Origin: Sphingobium naphthae
GTDB taxonomy: Bacteria > Pseudomonadota > Alphaproteobacteria > Sphingomonadales > Sphingomonadaceae
DNA: 64,000 bases
Assembly: GCF_020782235.1 (NCBI RefSeq)
Contig: NZ_JAJGNO010000004.1
Location: forward strand, 124,001 to 188,000
Reading direction: 5' to 3'
How positions within the stretch are numbered: the first letter of the stretch is position 1; each line of letters starts with the position of its first letter. The position numbers were made by a program, and so were the translations under genes. Shown here in pieces: positions 35,593 through 45,719 of the stretch. The notes beneath the pieces are model-generated. The model worked only from the letters and a program-made list of their open reading frames with translations. It ran no database searches and was not told the origin of the DNA.

Positions 35593-35663
35593 GGGCCTAT
35601 CCTGCACCGAAACGGCCGGTCCGCCAAGGGACCGGCCGCCTTCGAGACATGGTGTCGGCGGGT

Positions 35664-38363
35664 TCAGAATTTGAACCCGACCTTGCCGTACCAGAAGCCG
35701 CCGTTGAAGCCGAAGGGCGATACGTCGGGATAAATGTCCCCGGTGAACCGCCCGCCGGTGGAGGCATAGACCGGGCCCAGCCCGCCCGGCCGGTTGTCAT
35801 ACTTGTCGGGATAGTTGCTGAAGATATTCTGCGCGCCTGCGGTCAGCGTGATGTTGTCGTTGACGTCATAGCTGACCTCCAGGTCGAACACGAATTCGCT
35901 GCCGAAGGTCTGCGACACCGGGCCGTCGTCCGTGACCGTATATTTGCCGTACCAGTTCATGCGCCCCAGCACCGACAGCGGACCCGCCGTCCAGTTCTCG
36001 GTCAGGATGACGCGAGTCTTGGGCAGGGTCTTTTCCAGCTGCGCCACGCGCACATCCGACACGATGTCGGGATCGCGCGCGATGACTTTGGTCTTGTTCC
36101 AGTTGAAGGCCAGCGTCGAATTGAGCACGCCCAGGTCGCCGATCGGCATCCGGTAGCTGCCGACCACGTCAATGCCCTGGGTGCGGGTATCAAAGGCGTT
36201 GGTCAGGAACTGGACCTCGTTCACCGTCGCATAGTTGGCGAGGCCCAGCTCCCGCAGCGTCGGCCGCTGGTCATCGGTGATGACGAAGGTGCCGGACGTG
36301 CCGATCCGGTCCTTCACCTTGATATTGTAATAATCGATCGTCAGCGTCGCGCCCGGCGCCGGGGTGAAGACCGTGCCGACCGAGAAGCTGACCGACTCCT
36401 CGGGCTTGAGCGCTTCGGCGCCCAGATAGGCGGCGACCGGGCTGGTGACCGGCAGCGTCATATATTCGATCGCATTGGGATTGCCGGGATTGAAGCCGGT
36501 CGCGATGCTGCTGGTGTTGACCTGCCCCGGCGTCGGCGCGCGGAAGCCCGTCGCCACCGTGCCGCGCAGCGCGATCACGTCCGGAACGATCGCGTAGCGG
36601 GCCGAGAATTTGCCGGTGGTCGAATTGCCGAAGTCCGACAGATGCTCGTAGCGGCCGGCGATGCCGAAGGACAGCTGATCGGTGATGTCGCCTTCGATGT
36701 CGATATAGACGCCCTTGGAATTGCGGCTGCTTTCGCCCGCGATCGCCGGACCGTAGCCCGGAAAGCCATTGGCCCCAACCGGCAGCGCCACCGACAGCTG
36801 GGTGCATGTATCCGGGCTCAGCGGATCATAAACCATGTTGGTGCAGACCGGCGTGCCATCCTGGTGGAAGACCAGATTGCCGGTGTACGGCCCGATCGCA
36901 TAGGAGGCCGGATCGCCCAAACCCAGTTCGTAGGATTCGCGAAAATATTGCCCGCCAAAGGCGATCGTCACCGGGCTGGCGAAGCCGACCTCCCAGGGAT
37001 AGCTGAAGTCCGCGTTGATCAGCGTTTCGCGCTGTTCCAGCTTGCCCAGGTAGAATTCGGTCGGCGATTCGATGCCCAGCGACGGGTTCATCGTGCCGTT
37101 CATCGTATATTTGAGCGTCGACTGGCCGTAGCTGCCCGAAATATCGTAGTTCAGGCCGAAGCCGAACGTCCCCTTATACCCCACGGTGCCGGAAATATCG
37201 TCGATCTTGCCGAAGAAGATCGGCGTGAAGCCGCCCGGATAGATGCAGCTCCAATTCTGCACCAGCGGGTCGGAACAGTCGGCTACCTGCGTATAGTCGC
37301 GCGTCACATATTCATAGTCGTTGGGGGCATAGACGTTGCCGCCGGCCGCGCCGGTCTGGATCCCGGGCAGCGTGTTGTCGAAATCGGTGAAATAGTCGCG
37401 GAAGATGCCGTTGAGGCCGAAGCTGTTGCCTTCGATGTCGGTGCCCGCCGTGTCCACCGACTGGCGATAGTTGAAGCTTTCCTCCTGGAAGCTGTGGCCA
37501 TAATTGCCGAAGAAATAGACTTCGCTCTCGCCCAGGTCGAAGCCGCCATTGACGAAGAAGCGGTAGGATTCCAGTTCGGGATTGCCGTAGCGCTGCGCCA
37601 GCGCCGGCACGCCGATGTCGGGCTGCTCCATGCGCAGCAACGCCGCGCCCGCGCGAGTCACGCCGCGGCTGGTCTTGCCCGCATTCACATATTCGCCGCT
37701 GATGTTGATGAAGCCGCTGTCGCCCAGCTTGAAGCCGCCATTGAGCGCGACCTGATAATCCTCGCCGTCGCCGCGATAATATTGGCCGTAGCGGGCATAG
37801 CCTGAAATGCCGTCGGTGTCGTTGCGCAGCGTCATGTTGATGACGCCCGCGATCGCGTCCGAACCATATTGAGCCGATGCGCCGTCACGCAGCACTTCGA
37901 CCGCGCGCACCGCGATCGCCGGGATCTGCGCCAGGTCGGCGGAATGCGCGCCGGCGGACTGGGCGTTGGCGCCGATCTGGACCAGCGCGGATCGATGCAT
38001 GCGCTTGCCATTGACCAGCACCAGCGTCTGGTCGGGCGCAAGGCCGCGCAGGTTGGGCGGACGCACGAAGGACGAGCCGTCGCCGATCGCGTAGCGCGCG
38101 ACCGTGAAGGAGGGGACCAGATTCTGGAGCACCTGGTTCATGTCGGCCACGCCCTGCTTCTGCAGTTCCTGGCCCGAATAGACGTCGATGGGCGTGGGCG
38201 ATTCCGCGACCGTGCGGTCGGTGCGACGGGTTCCGGTGACGATGATCGTTTGCCCCGGCGCGGCGGCCGTATCTTGCGGCGCCTCCTCCTGAGCAAGAAC
38301 AGGCAAGGAATAGACAAGCGCAACGGCGATGGCGCTGCGGGAAATCAGACCCCGATACTTCAT
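35664..38363 (-). CDS. TonB-dependent outer-membrane receptor
   Basis: 899 aa, full length. A signal peptide ends at LPVLAQEEAPQ. The TonB box region follows (IIVTGTRRTDRTVAESPTPIDVYSG), then the plug (residues about 50-170, with LRGLAPDQTLVLVNGKRMHRS and GSDAIAGVINM) and a 22-strand barrel ending KVGFKF. The plug sequence resembles sphingomonad receptors of the broad iron/carbohydrate-type group, so substrate is uncertain. A perfect 9-bp-arm palindrome lies 93 bp upstream of its start. Confidence 0.93.
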   Translation of the reverse strand: MKYRGLISRSAIAVALVYSLPVLAQEEAPQDTAAAPGQTIIVTGTRRTDRTVAESPTPIDVYSGQELQKQGVADMNQVLQNLVPSFTVARYAIGDGSSFVRPPNLRGLAPDQTLVLVNGKRMHRSALVQIGANAQSAGAHSADLAQIPAIAVRAVEVLRDGASAQYGSDAIAGVINMTLRNDTDGISGYARYGQYYRGDGEDYQVALNGGFKLGDSGFINISGEYVNAGKTSRGVTRAGAALLRMEQPDIGVPALAQRYGNPELESYRFFVNGGFDLGESEVYFFGNYGHSFQEESFNYRQSVDTAGTDIEGNSFGLNGIFRDYFTDFDNTLPGIQTGAAGGNVYAPNDYEYVTRDYTQVADCSDPLVQNWSCIYPGGFTPIFFGKIDDISGTVGYKGTFGFGLNYDISGSYGQSTLKYTMNGTMNPSLGIESPTEFYLGKLEQRETLINADFSYPWEVGFASPVTIAFGGQYFRESYELGLGDPASYAIGPYTGNLVFHQDGTPVCTNMVYDPLSPDTCTQLSVALPVGANGFPGYGPAIAGESSRNSKGVYIDIEGDITDQLSFGIAGRYEHLSDFGNSTTGKFSARYAIVPDVIALRGTVATGFRAPTPGQVNTSSIATGFNPGNPNAIEYMTLPVTSPVAAYLGAEALKPEESVSFSVGTVFTPAPGATLTIDYYNIKVKDRIGTSGTFVITDDQRPTLRELGLANYATVNEVQFLTNAFDTRTQGIDVVGSYRMPIGDLGVLNSTLAFNWNKTKVIARDPDIVSDVRVAQLEKTLPKTRVILTENWTAGPLSVLGRMNWYGKYTVTDDGPVSQTFGSEFVFDLEVSYDVNDNITLTAGAQNIFSNYPDKYDNRPGGLGPVYASTGGRFTGDIYPDVSPFGFNGGFWYGKVGFKF

Positions 38364-38455
38364 TCAAAGCCCCCTTATGTCTCTTTTTGCAGAGGCCTTT
38401 TCGGACACGCTCTCCTATGGTCTTCCCTGATTGTCCAAGGATGCAGGATGGCCCT

Positions 38456-38478
38456 TCCGAAATCGGCGTGATTTCGGA
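38456..38478. promoter_or_regulatory. Long perfect palindrome upstream of the TonB receptor, probable operator
   Basis: TCCGAAATC-GGCGT-GATTTCGGA: 9-bp perfect arms around a 5-nt centre, 93 bp before the receptor ATG. The surrounding 38364-38693 region is noticeably AT-richer than its neighbours and holds no convincing gene. The symmetry suggests a dimeric regulator site. It does not match a consensus I can name with confidence. Confidence 0.55.
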
Positions 38479-38621
38479 TCAGTCATTCTCTGCAACATTT
38501 GGAAACGAGAGGCTGGCACAAATCCACTATGCGCGGAATGGCCCTTGTTTCGCCGACGGAATTTCTTTCGCAGCCGCGAAGACAAACAGATGCAAGATGA
38601 TTGTCAAATCATTGCAACATA

Positions 38622-38655
38622 AAGAAAAAGGCGGCGACCCCGGGGGTCACCGCCT
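38622..38655 (-). terminator. Intrinsic terminator after rplS
   Basis: On the minus strand a 12-bp GC stem (GGCGGTGACCCC / GGGGTCGCCGCC, one G-T pair) is followed by TTTTTCTTT, 40 nt after the rplS stop. It closes the ffh-rplS operon. Confidence 0.85.
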
Positions 38656-38693
38656 GTTTCCTTTTTACAACTGTCAAGAATTGATTTCGCGGA

Positions 38694-39062
38694 TCAATCC
38701 TCGCTGCGAGTGTCGCGACGCTCGGCGATGCGCGCACGCTTGCCGGTGCGGCCACGCAGATAATAGAGCTTGGCGCGACGCACGACGCCGCGGCGGACGA
38801 CCGTGATCGAATCGATGTTGGGCGAATAGAGCGGGAATACGCGCTCCACGCCTTCGCCGAACGAAATCTTGCGCACGGTGAAGTTGGAGCCCATGCCCTT
38901 GTTCGAGCGGGCGATGCAGACGCCTTCATAATTCTGGACGCGGCTGCGGTCGCCTTCCTTGACCTTCACGCCGACGCGCAGCGTGTCGCCGGGGCGGAAG
39001 TCGGGAATATCCTTGGCGAGGGCGGCGATGCTTTCCGCCTCGATCTGCTGGATGATGTTCAT
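38694..39062 (-). CDS. rplS: 50S ribosomal protein L19
   Basis: 122 aa. [15 protein letters not shown] at the start and the L19 signature [29 protein letters not shown] are unambiguous. L19 sits at the 30S-50S interface. ATG 39062 was chosen as it matches the family N-terminus; in-frame codons upstream overlap the trmD end. It is the last gene of the operon and is followed by a terminator. Confidence 0.97.
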   Translation of the reverse strand: MNIIQQIEAESIAALAKDIPDFRPGDTLRVGVKVKEGDRSRVQNYEGVCIARSNKGMGSNFTVRKISFGEGVERVFPLYSPNIDSITVVRRGVVRRAKLYYLRGRTGKRARIAERRDTRSED

Positions 39063-39069
39063 GTCAAAC

Positions 39070-39807
39070 TCAGTCCTTGGTCGTTCGTTGCGCACCAGAG
39101 GGCGGCTGGTCCCGAACGCCGATATGACGTTCCCAAAGGTCCGGCCGCCTTAGCCGTGTGTCCTCTTCCGCCCTTTGTTTCCGCCAGGCGGCGATCTTCG
39201 CATGATCCCCCGATCGCAACACTTCAGGGATCGCGCGCCCCTCCCATTCCACCGGGCGGGTATAATGCGGATATTCGAGCAAGCCCGTTTCGAAGGATTC
39301 CTCGACTCCGCTGGAAGCCGCGCCCATTACACCGGGAAGCAGCCGCACGCAAGCGTCGAGCAGCAGCAGCGCCGCCATTTCCCCGCCCGACAGGATGATG
39401 TCGCCCATGCTGATCTGCTCGATCGGGCGCGCGTCGAAAATCCGCTCGTCAAATCCCTCGAACCGGCCGCACAGGATCGTCGCGCCCGGCCCTGCGGCAA
39501 GGTCGCGGACGCGCGCCTGGGTGATCGGCGCGCCGCGCGGGGTCATCGCCAGCACGGGCAGGTCAGGCCGCCGCGCCAGCGCATGGTCGACCGCCTGGCC
39601 CAGAATGTCGGCGCGCAGCACCATGCCCGCGCCGCCGCCGGCCGGCGTGTCGTCCACCGTGCGATGCCTGTCCGATGCGAAGTCGCGGATGTGGATGGGG
39701 TCGCACGCCCATTTTCCCTCGCTCAGCGCCCGCCCGGCGAGCGAGACGCCCAGCGGCCCGGGAAACATCTCCGGATAGAGCGTCAGGATCTGCGCCGTGA
39801 AGCTCAT
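39070..39807 (-). CDS. trmD: tRNA (guanine-N1)-methyltransferase
   Basis: 245 aa SPOUT enzyme methylating G37 of tRNAs. [11 protein letters not shown] at the start, [25 protein letters not shown] and the knot region [20 protein letters not shown] are characteristic. The start overlaps the stop of the small membrane-protein gene at 39804 by 4 nt. Followed by rplS 7 nt later. Confidence 0.97.
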   Translation of the reverse strand: MSFTAQILTLYPEMFPGPLGVSLAGRALSEGKWACDPIHIRDFASDRHRTVDDTPAGGGAGMVLRADILGQAVDHALARRPDLPVLAMTPRGAPITQARVRDLAAGPGATILCGRFEGFDERIFDARPIEQISMGDIILSGGEMAALLLLDACVRLLPGVMGAASSGVEESFETGLLEYPHYTRPVEWEGRAIPEVLRSGDHAKIAAWRKQRAEEDTRLRRPDLWERHIGVRDQPPSGAQRTTKD

Positions 39808-40127
39808 CCGCGCCGTTTCCTGACGATGGCATAGGCGATGATGGCGGCGGTCAGATACAGCAGGACCGCGCAGATCGCCAGCATCGCGGCCGCCACGGAG
39901 GCGATGCCGCAGGCGTCCACGCCGCACGCCTCTTTCGAAGCGGTCGCGACCCGCAGCAGGATGAGGGCGGACGCCAGCAAGGCGAGAGCGGGAACGGGCA
40001 AGGGCGACAGCAACGCGATGCGCGCGATGCTCCAGTTCGGCCTGGACACGGCCAGCCAATGGGCCGCCAGCGCCGCAGGCAGCAGCGTGGCGGCGGCGAA
40101 GACCAGCAGATAGCCGGCGTCCGTCAT
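39804..40127 (-). CDS. Small membrane protein in the trmD operon (107 aa)
   Basis: 107 aa with about three hydrophobic helices ([66 protein letters not shown]) and a basic end (RKRRG). Two Cys lie in a short loop (EACGVDACG). I do not recognise a family. Both ends overlap neighbours by ATGA tetrads, so it is translated with them. Confidence 0.75.
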   Translation of the reverse strand: MTDAGYLLVFAAATLLPAALAAHWLAVSRPNWSIARIALLSPLPVPALALLASALILLRVATASKEACGVDACGIASVAAAMLAICAVLLYLTAAIIAYAIVRKRRG

Positions 40128-40405
40128 CCGCGCCGCCTGGCCCGCAACCGCGCGGCGGAAAAGCCGCCGGCCAGGCAGGCCATGCCGCAGACGAGCAGCG
40201 TGATCCCAAGCTGGACCAGCAATCCCGACCAAGCGTCGCGCCGCATCAGGCCCGGCAGGATGAACAGCAGCGGCATCGGCGCCACCAGCAGGAAGGCGGT
40301 CGCGAGCTTGACGACGCCACGCCAGTTCACGGCCCACAGCCGCCACCCCGCCGCGAGCAGGAACAGCAGATAGAAGGCCAGAACGATATGCGGCAGGACG
40401 GGCAT
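40124..40405 (-). CDS. Small membrane protein in the trmD operon (93 aa)
   Basis: 93 aa with about three membrane helices ([62 protein letters not shown]) and a basic end (ARLRARRRG). No family recognised. Its stop overlaps the next gene's ATG. It is separated from rimM by 155 bp, where no gene is evident, so a promoter for this pair and trmD-rplS could lie there. Confidence 0.72.
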   Translation of the reverse strand: MPVLPHIVLAFYLLFLLAAGWRLWAVNWRGVVKLATAFLLVAPMPLLFILPGLMRRDAWSGLLVQLGITLLVCGMACLAGGFSAARLRARRRG

Positions 40406-40560
40406 GAAGCCGCGCTTAGGCCAAGCCGGGCGCAGCGTCCAGCATCGTGCGCGTCAGGGTTGCCGGACGGCCAGCGGCAGGTTCGGGATCTGCGCGCCTG
40501 GCGTGGGCGCAAGCAGCCGCGTGCCGTGCACCCGGCTCCCGCAGCTAGGATCTGAAGAGG

Positions 40561-41040
40561 CTATTCCGCGAAAGCCGCGTCGATGATCGCCCCGCCGTCG
40601 CCTAGCGTGACGGCCTGCATCGTCACCATGAAGCGCTTGCCGTTCGGTCGCTCGACCTCGATGATGTCGCCCGCGCCGAAATTCTCGACCGCGACGATCG
40701 CGCCCAGCGCCTCCCCCGTGCTGGACGTGCAAGGCAGGCCGATCAGGTCGACATGATAATATTCCCCCTCCGCCAGCGGCGGCAGAGCGGATCGAGGCAC
40801 CGTCAGTTCCGTGCCGCGCAGCGCTTCGGCCGCGCCGCGATCGCCGATCTCGGCGAAGCGGGCGACCGCGCCATTGGGGCCGGGGCGCACCGACTTCAAT
40901 GTCAGCATGCGCCCCGCGGCCGTGAAGCCGCCATAGCCCTTCAGAGTGTCCGGCCCTTCGCCGAACAGCTTCAGACGGACTTCGCCCGTCACTCCATGCG
41001 CGCCGATGATCACGGCCAGAGTGACGGGCTTGTCGGTCAA
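40561..41040 (-). CDS. rimM: Ribosome maturation factor RimM
   Basis: 159 aa. An N-terminal RimM domain (VIIGAHGVTGEVRLKLFGE) is followed by a PRC-barrel domain (YYHVDLIGLPCTSSTGEALGAIVAVENFGAGDIIEV). It helps 16S rRNA 3' domain assembly around S19. Follows rpsP by 5 nt. Normal gene order rpsP-rimM-trmD is interrupted here by two small membrane genes. Confidence 0.95.
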   Translation of the reverse strand: MTDKPVTLAVIIGAHGVTGEVRLKLFGEGPDTLKGYGGFTAAGRMLTLKSVRPGPNGAVARFAEIGDRGAAEALRGTELTVPRSALPPLAEGEYYHVDLIGLPCTSSTGEALGAIVAVENFGAGDIIEVERPNGKRFMVTMQAVTLGDGGAIIDAAFAE

Positions 41041-41045
41041 GTCGC

Positions 41046-41495
41046 TCAGCCCTCGGCCTGCTCGGCAGCAGCGTCCTCGGCGGGCGCGGCTTCCTCGGCG
41101 GGGGTTTCGGCCGGCGCGTTCGCGGCTTCTTCAGCAGCCTTGCGGGCTTCTTCGGCCTCGGCAGCCTTGGCGGCGCGATCTTCGGCGCGGTCCTTGGCCT
41201 TCTGGCCCGGCTCTGCCTTCTTCGGGTTGTTGCGCGCAGCGCGCTCCTTCACGCCGGCCGCGTCCAGGAAGCGGGCGACGCGATCGGTCGGCTGCGCGCC
41301 GGCGGCGACCCAGTGCTTGGCGCGGTCGATGTCGAGCACGACGCGCTTCTCGTCGCCCTTGGGCAGGACGGGGTTGTAGCTGCCGATGCGCTCGATAAAC
41401 TTGCCGTCACGCGGTGCGCGGCTGTCGGCCACGACGATGCGATAATAGGGGCGCTTCTTGGAGCCGCCGCGCGACAGACGGATGGAGGTTGCCAT
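41046..41495 (-). CDS. rpsP: 30S ribosomal protein S16 with acidic C-terminal extension
   Basis: 149 aa, against about 80 in E. coli. The S16 core ([38 protein letters not shown]) covers residues about 4-85. The rest is a Lys/Ala/Glu-rich tail, a known tendency in alphaproteobacteria. It lies 41 nt downstream of ffh. Confidence 0.97.
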   Translation of the reverse strand: MATSIRLSRGGSKKRPYYRIVVADSRAPRDGKFIERIGSYNPVLPKGDEKRVVLDIDRAKHWVAAGAQPTDRVARFLDAAGVKERAARNNPKKAEPGQKAKDRAEDRAAKAAEAEEARKAAEEAANAPAETPAEEAAPAEDAAAEQAEG

Positions 41496-41536
41496 ATAAC
41501 TTGCCTTTCTACTCTGATCTAATCTGTTAAAACTGC

Positions 41537-42979
41537 TTATTTCTTCATGAAATTCTGAAAGCCGGGCGGCAGGTTGGGCGCGCCCAGGCCCGGCAGGCCC
41601 TGCGGCGGCGCGCCACCGCCGCCCAACATGCCGTCCAGCCCGCCACCGCCGAACATCTTGGCCAGCCCCTTGAGGCCGCCCATCTTCTTGATCTTCTTCA
41701 TCGCGGTTTCCATTTCCTGATGCATCTTCAGGAGCCGGTTGACCTCCTGCACCGTGGTGCCGGAACCCTTGGCGATGCGGATCTTGCGCTTGGCGTTGAT
41801 GATCGCCGGGCGCTCGCGCTCCTTGGGCGTCATCGAACCGATCATCGCGTCGAGGTGGATCAGCGTCTTGTCGTTGGCGCCGCTGTTGGCCATCGCCGCC
41901 TGCGCCTTCTTGAGGCCCGGCAGCATGCCCGCCAGCGCGCCAAGGCCGCCCATGCGGCGCATCTGGTTCAGCTGCGCGCGCAGGTCGTTCATGTCGAACT
42001 GACCCTTGGCCATCTTCTTGGCCAGCTTGTCGGCTTCCTCGGCGTCGATCGTCTCGGCCGCCTTTTCCACCAGCGACACGACGTCGCCCATGCCCAGGAT
42101 GCGCTGGGCGACGCGCGAGGGGTGGAAGGGCTCGATCGCGTCCAGCTTCTCGCCCGTGCCCGCAAACTTGATCGGGCGGCCGGTGACCGCGCGCATCGAC
42201 AGCGCCGCGCCGCCGCGCGCATCGCCGTCCATGCGCGTCAGCACCACGCCGGTCAGCGGCACCTGCGCGGTGAAGCTGGTCGCGACATTGACCGCGTCCT
42301 GGCCGGTCAGCGAATCGACGACCAGCAGGATTTCGGCGGGCGTGGCGACATCGGCCACCGCCTTCATCTCGTCCATCAGCGCCTGATCGACATGCAGGCG
42401 ACCGGCGGTGTCGAGCATGACGACGTCGAAGCCCTGCAGCTTCGCCGCCTGCAGCGCGCGCTTGGCGATGTCGACCGGCTGCTGGCCGGCGATGATCGGC
42501 AGCGTCGCGACATCGGCCTGGGTGCCAAGCACCGCCAGCTGTTCCTGCGCCGCCGGGCGCTGGACGTCGAGCGACGCCATCAGCACCTTCTTGCGGTCCT
42601 TTTCCTTCAGCCGCTTGGCGATCTTGGCGGTGGAGGTGGTCTTGCCCGACCCCTGCAGGCCGACCATCATGATGACGGCGGGCGGGGTCACGTCGATCAT
42701 CAGGTCGCTGGTTTCCGCGCCCAGCACGTCGGTCAGCGTGTCGGACACGATCTTGACGACCATCTGCCCCGGCGTGACCGATCGCAGCACGTCGCTGCCC
42801 ACCGCCCGCTCGGTCGCCTGGTCGACGAACTGGCGCACGACGGGCAGCGCCACGTCGGCCTCCAGCAACGCGATTCGCACCTCGCGCATCGCGGCGCGGA
42901 CATCGTCCTCCGTCAGCGCACCGCGCCCACGCAGCTTGTCGAAGACCCCACTTAGGCGATCGCTGAGCGAATCGAACAT
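41537..42979 (-). CDS. ffh: Signal recognition particle protein Ffh
   Basis: 480 aa. An N-terminal helical bundle ([25 protein letters not shown]), the GTPase domain with [27 protein letters not shown] and [10 protein letters not shown], then the Met-rich M domain that binds 4.5S RNA and signal sequences, ending in a Gly/Pro-rich tail. ATG 42979 fits the family start. First gene of the rpsP-trmD-rplS operon. Its receptor FtsY is at 47.9 kb. Confidence 0.97.
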   Translation of the reverse strand: MFDSLSDRLSGVFDKLRGRGALTEDDVRAAMREVRIALLEADVALPVVRQFVDQATERAVGSDVLRSVTPGQMVVKIVSDTLTDVLGAETSDLMIDVTPPAVIMMVGLQGSGKTTSTAKIAKRLKEKDRKKVLMASLDVQRPAAQEQLAVLGTQADVATLPIIAGQQPVDIAKRALQAAKLQGFDVVMLDTAGRLHVDQALMDEMKAVADVATPAEILLVVDSLTGQDAVNVATSFTAQVPLTGVVLTRMDGDARGGAALSMRAVTGRPIKFAGTGEKLDAIEPFHPSRVAQRILGMGDVVSLVEKAAETIDAEEADKLAKKMAKGQFDMNDLRAQLNQMRRMGGLGALAGMLPGLKKAQAAMANSGANDKTLIHLDAMIGSMTPKERERPAIINAKRKIRIAKGSGTTVQEVNRLLKMHQEMETAMKKIKKMGGLKGLAKMFGGGGLDGMLGGGGAPPQGLPGLGAPNLPPGFQNFMKK

Positions 42980-43170
42980 CAACACCTCATCCGGGCCGAA
43001 GCCCTTGAAAAACTCTGCATCACCCATCAAACGACAAAATCGCCGGCGGGCGAAACCTCGCCGGCCAGCGTCCATCCGATGCCCCTCTTGGGCGTCCTGG
43101 AGTCGTCAGAGTCGAACGGCGAACCGTCCGATGCGTGCCGCCCTTTAGCGCAGGCGGCGCAATCTTGCAA

Positions 43171-43893
43171 CTAGGCGGGCGACAGTGCTCTCGCCAGCGC
43201 GGCGACCAGCGGAGTGGCGGCCAGGATCGGCACCGCCAGCCCTTCGATCAGGATGGTCGCGCCGCCGATCAGGCTTGCGGGGTGGATGCGCCCGGCCCTT
43301 CGCAGATCATGGATGATCAGCGGCAGCACGAACAGCAGCTGCGCCCCCATCACCGCCAGTCCGGCCCATGGGCCCAGCAGCGGCATGGGCAGGATGCGGC
43401 CGAAGGCGGGGCCGATGATCGCGATCATGGCGCACAGCATCAGGCGCTTGTGCCATTCCGTCCGGCGTCGCGCACGGATGGCCCAACTCATCAACAAGGT
43501 GAAGGCCGCAAGCTCCAGCAGGTTGAGCGCGATGAAGATGTCGGGCTGGAAAAAGGGCGGCAGCCGATCCCGCACGATCGACATGGCGGCGGTGAAGCCG
43601 CCCAGCGGCACCATCGCCACCGCCAGCCCCGCCGTCACCCAGCCGAGCCGCCTGTGCAGCGCCAGCGTCCCGCGCTGCACCAGCACATTCTGCGCCACGA
43701 ACAACCAAGTCCACAGCATGAAGATGGCGGCATGCACATGCACCCAGAAGGGCACGCGCGCCACGTCCACCATGCCGCGCAGCGCGAACTGGCCGAACCC
43801 GCCGACGACGGTCAGCGCGATGGCGACGGACATGCCCAGAAAAAAGCCGTTGGCGCGCAGGATCGCGCGCGCAGGCGAAGCAATCGCATCCAT
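43171..43893 (-). CDS. Multi-pass membrane protein, unknown function
   Basis: 240 aa with six or seven predicted membrane helices. Conserved-looking His residues sit in helices (WVHVHAAIFMLWTWLF; LALHRRLGWVTAGLAVAM; RRRTEWHKRLMLCAMIAI), a pattern like DUF2306/heme-binding-type membrane proteins, but I cannot assign it. Divergent from the APC permease across 166 bp. Confidence 0.75.
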   Translation of the reverse strand: MDAIASPARAILRANGFFLGMSVAIALTVVGGFGQFALRGMVDVARVPFWVHVHAAIFMLWTWLFVAQNVLVQRGTLALHRRLGWVTAGLAVAMVPLGGFTAAMSIVRDRLPPFFQPDIFIALNLLELAAFTLLMSWAIRARRRTEWHKRLMLCAMIAIIGPAFGRILPMPLLGPWAGLAVMGAQLLFVLPLIIHDLRRAGRIHPASLIGGATILIEGLAVPILAATPLVAALARALSPA

Positions 43894-44059
43894 GGAAAAG
43901 CCTCCTCCGCTTCCAATTTCCTGATGCGACCCTTTGTCTGATGCCCTTCTACCAGATGCGCAGGGGCGTGGCGACCGACTTGAACGATCCGTGCGCCCTT
44001 GCGCAACAATCTGTTTTGCGTCAGCAGGTCAGCAATAGCGACAGGGGGAGCCGAAGATC

Positions 44060-45463
44060 ATGAGTTGGACACGCCGCAAGCCGATGGAGGCGATGATGCC
44101 CGCGCAGGCGGATCATCAGCTCGCCCGCACCCTGTCCTGGCCGCACCTGCTGGCGCTGGGGGTCGGGGCGATCGTGGGCACCGGCATCCTGACCTTGATC
44201 GGCGTGGGCGCGGACCGGGCGGGGCCAGCCGTGCTCCTCTCCTTCGCCATCGCCGGTGCGATCTGCGCCTGCGCCGCGCTCGCCTATGCCGAATTGTCCA
44301 CCATGATGCCGGCGGCGGGCAGCGCCTACAGCTATTCCTATGTCGTGCTGGGCGAAGGCATCGCCTGGATCGTGGGATGGAGCCTGATCCTGGAATATAG
44401 CCTGGTCGTGTCGACCGTGGCGGTCGGCTGGTCGGGCTATGCCGGGCCGCTGTTGACCCCGCTCGGCTTCCCCGAAACGCTGACCAAGGGGCCGGAGCTT
44501 GGCGGCATCGTCAACCTGCCCGCCATCTTCATCATCGCCGTGGTCGCCGGGCTGCTGATGTTCGGCACGCGGGAAAGCGCGCGGCTGAACACGATCCTGG
44601 TCCTCATCAAGATCGTGACGCTGAGCCTGTTCGTCGCCTATGCCCTGCCCGCCTTCGACGCCGCCAATCTCGATCCCTTCATGCCGTTCGGCTTCGCCAA
44701 GTCGATGGGGCCGGACGGGGTCGAGCGCGGCGTGATGGCGGCCGCGGCGATCATCTTCTTCGCCTTCTACGGTTTCGACGCCATCTCGACCGCGGCGGAG
44801 GAAGCCAAGAACCCGGATCGCGACCTCGCCATCGGCATCGTTGGATCGCTGCTGGTCTGCACGCTGATCTACGTGCTCGTCGCCGCCGCGGCGATCGGCG
44901 CCCTGCCCTTCACGCGCTTCGCCGACAGCCCCGAGCCGCTGGCGCTGATCCTGCGGGAAATGAACCAGGGCGGCGTCGCGCGGGTCGTCGCCATCGCGGC
45001 GGTGATCGCGCTGCCGACGGTGCTGCTGGGCTTCCTCTATGGCCAGAGCCGCATCTTCCTGGTGATGGCGCGCGACGGCTTCCTGCCGCAAAGCCTCGCC
45101 AAAATCTCGAAGCGCGGCACGCCGGCCCGGATCACCCTGGTGACGGCGGTGCTGGTGGCGATCATCGCCGGCCTGCTGCCGATCGACGAGATCGCGGCGC
45201 TGGCCAACGCCGGCACGCTGATCGCCTTCACCGCGGTCGGCCTCTGCCTCCTCATCCTGCGCCGCCGCGCCCCCGACCTGCGCCGCCCCTTCCGCACACC
45301 GGCCGCCTGGCTGGTCGGCATCGGCGCGGTTGCGGGCTGCGCCTATCTGTTCGTCAGCCTGCCGATGATGACGATCATGGCCTGCCTGGCGTGGAATGCG
45401 ATCGGGTTGGCGGTGTATGTCCTGTACGGGCAGCGGCGGGCGAGAGTGGAGCCAGGTGCCTGA
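44060..45463 (+). CDS. APC family amino-acid permease
   Basis: 467 aa, twelve membrane helices. Typical segments: LALGVGAIVGTGILTLIGVGADRAGPAVLLSFAIAG (helix 1 with the GAIVGTGI substrate motif), AYAELSTMMPAAGSAYSYSY, and FFAFYGFDAISTAAEEAKNPDRDL. It resembles cationic amino-acid transporters (YfnA/CAT-like). ATG 44060 has AGGGGGAG upstream. Its stop overlaps the small membrane ORF. Confidence 0.92.
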   Translation: MSWTRRKPMEAMMPAQADHQLARTLSWPHLLALGVGAIVGTGILTLIGVGADRAGPAVLLSFAIAGAICACAALAYAELSTMMPAAGSAYSYSYVVLGEGIAWIVGWSLILEYSLVVSTVAVGWSGYAGPLLTPLGFPETLTKGPELGGIVNLPAIFIIAVVAGLLMFGTRESARLNTILVLIKIVTLSLFVAYALPAFDAANLDPFMPFGFAKSMGPDGVERGVMAAAAIIFFAFYGFDAISTAAEEAKNPDRDLAIGIVGSLLVCTLIYVLVAAAAIGALPFTRFADSPEPLALILREMNQGGVARVVAIAAVIALPTVLLGFLYGQSRIFLVMARDGFLPQSLAKISKRGTPARITLVTAVLVAIIAGLLPIDEIAALANAGTLIAFTAVGLCLLILRRRAPDLRRPFRTPAAWLVGIGAVAGCAYLFVSLPMMTIMACLAWNAIGLAVYVLYGQRRARVEPGA

Positions 45464-45654
45464 TGCACTGGGACAGCTTCGCCCTCTTGCTGCTGAGTAG
45501 CGCCATCTTTCTGGTCAACCTCGCGTGGGAGCGTAGCGCAGTTCATAACGGCTCTTGCAGTCGAACGAAGGAACCAGTGCGTCATTGGCTGAGCTTGTCA
45601 CTTGGCGGATTGCTCATGCTGGCCTCTCTTTGCTTATGTCTCGCCGACAATTGA
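45463..45654 (+). CDS. Putative small membrane protein (63 aa)
   Basis: 63 aa with two hydrophobic helices (FALLLLSSAIFLVNLAW and LSLGGLLMLASLCLCLA). The ATG overlaps the permease stop (TGATG). Codon use is less GC-biased than neighbours, so it may be recently acquired or not a gene. No family recognised. Confidence 0.42.
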   Translation: MHWDSFALLLLSSAIFLVNLAWERSAVHNGSCSRTKEPVRHWLSLSLGGLLMLASLCLCLADN

Positions 45655-45719
45655 TGGTCTGGACGTATTCCTGCCCCCGTTGCGCGTGACGACTCGCCTT
45701 TTCCCGTCCCGCTTACTAC

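Noticed and set aside
38387-38806. Plus-strand frame in the gap between the TonB receptor and rplS
   Set aside because: Runs into rplS antisense and across its terminator and the palindrome. No ribosome site or domain.
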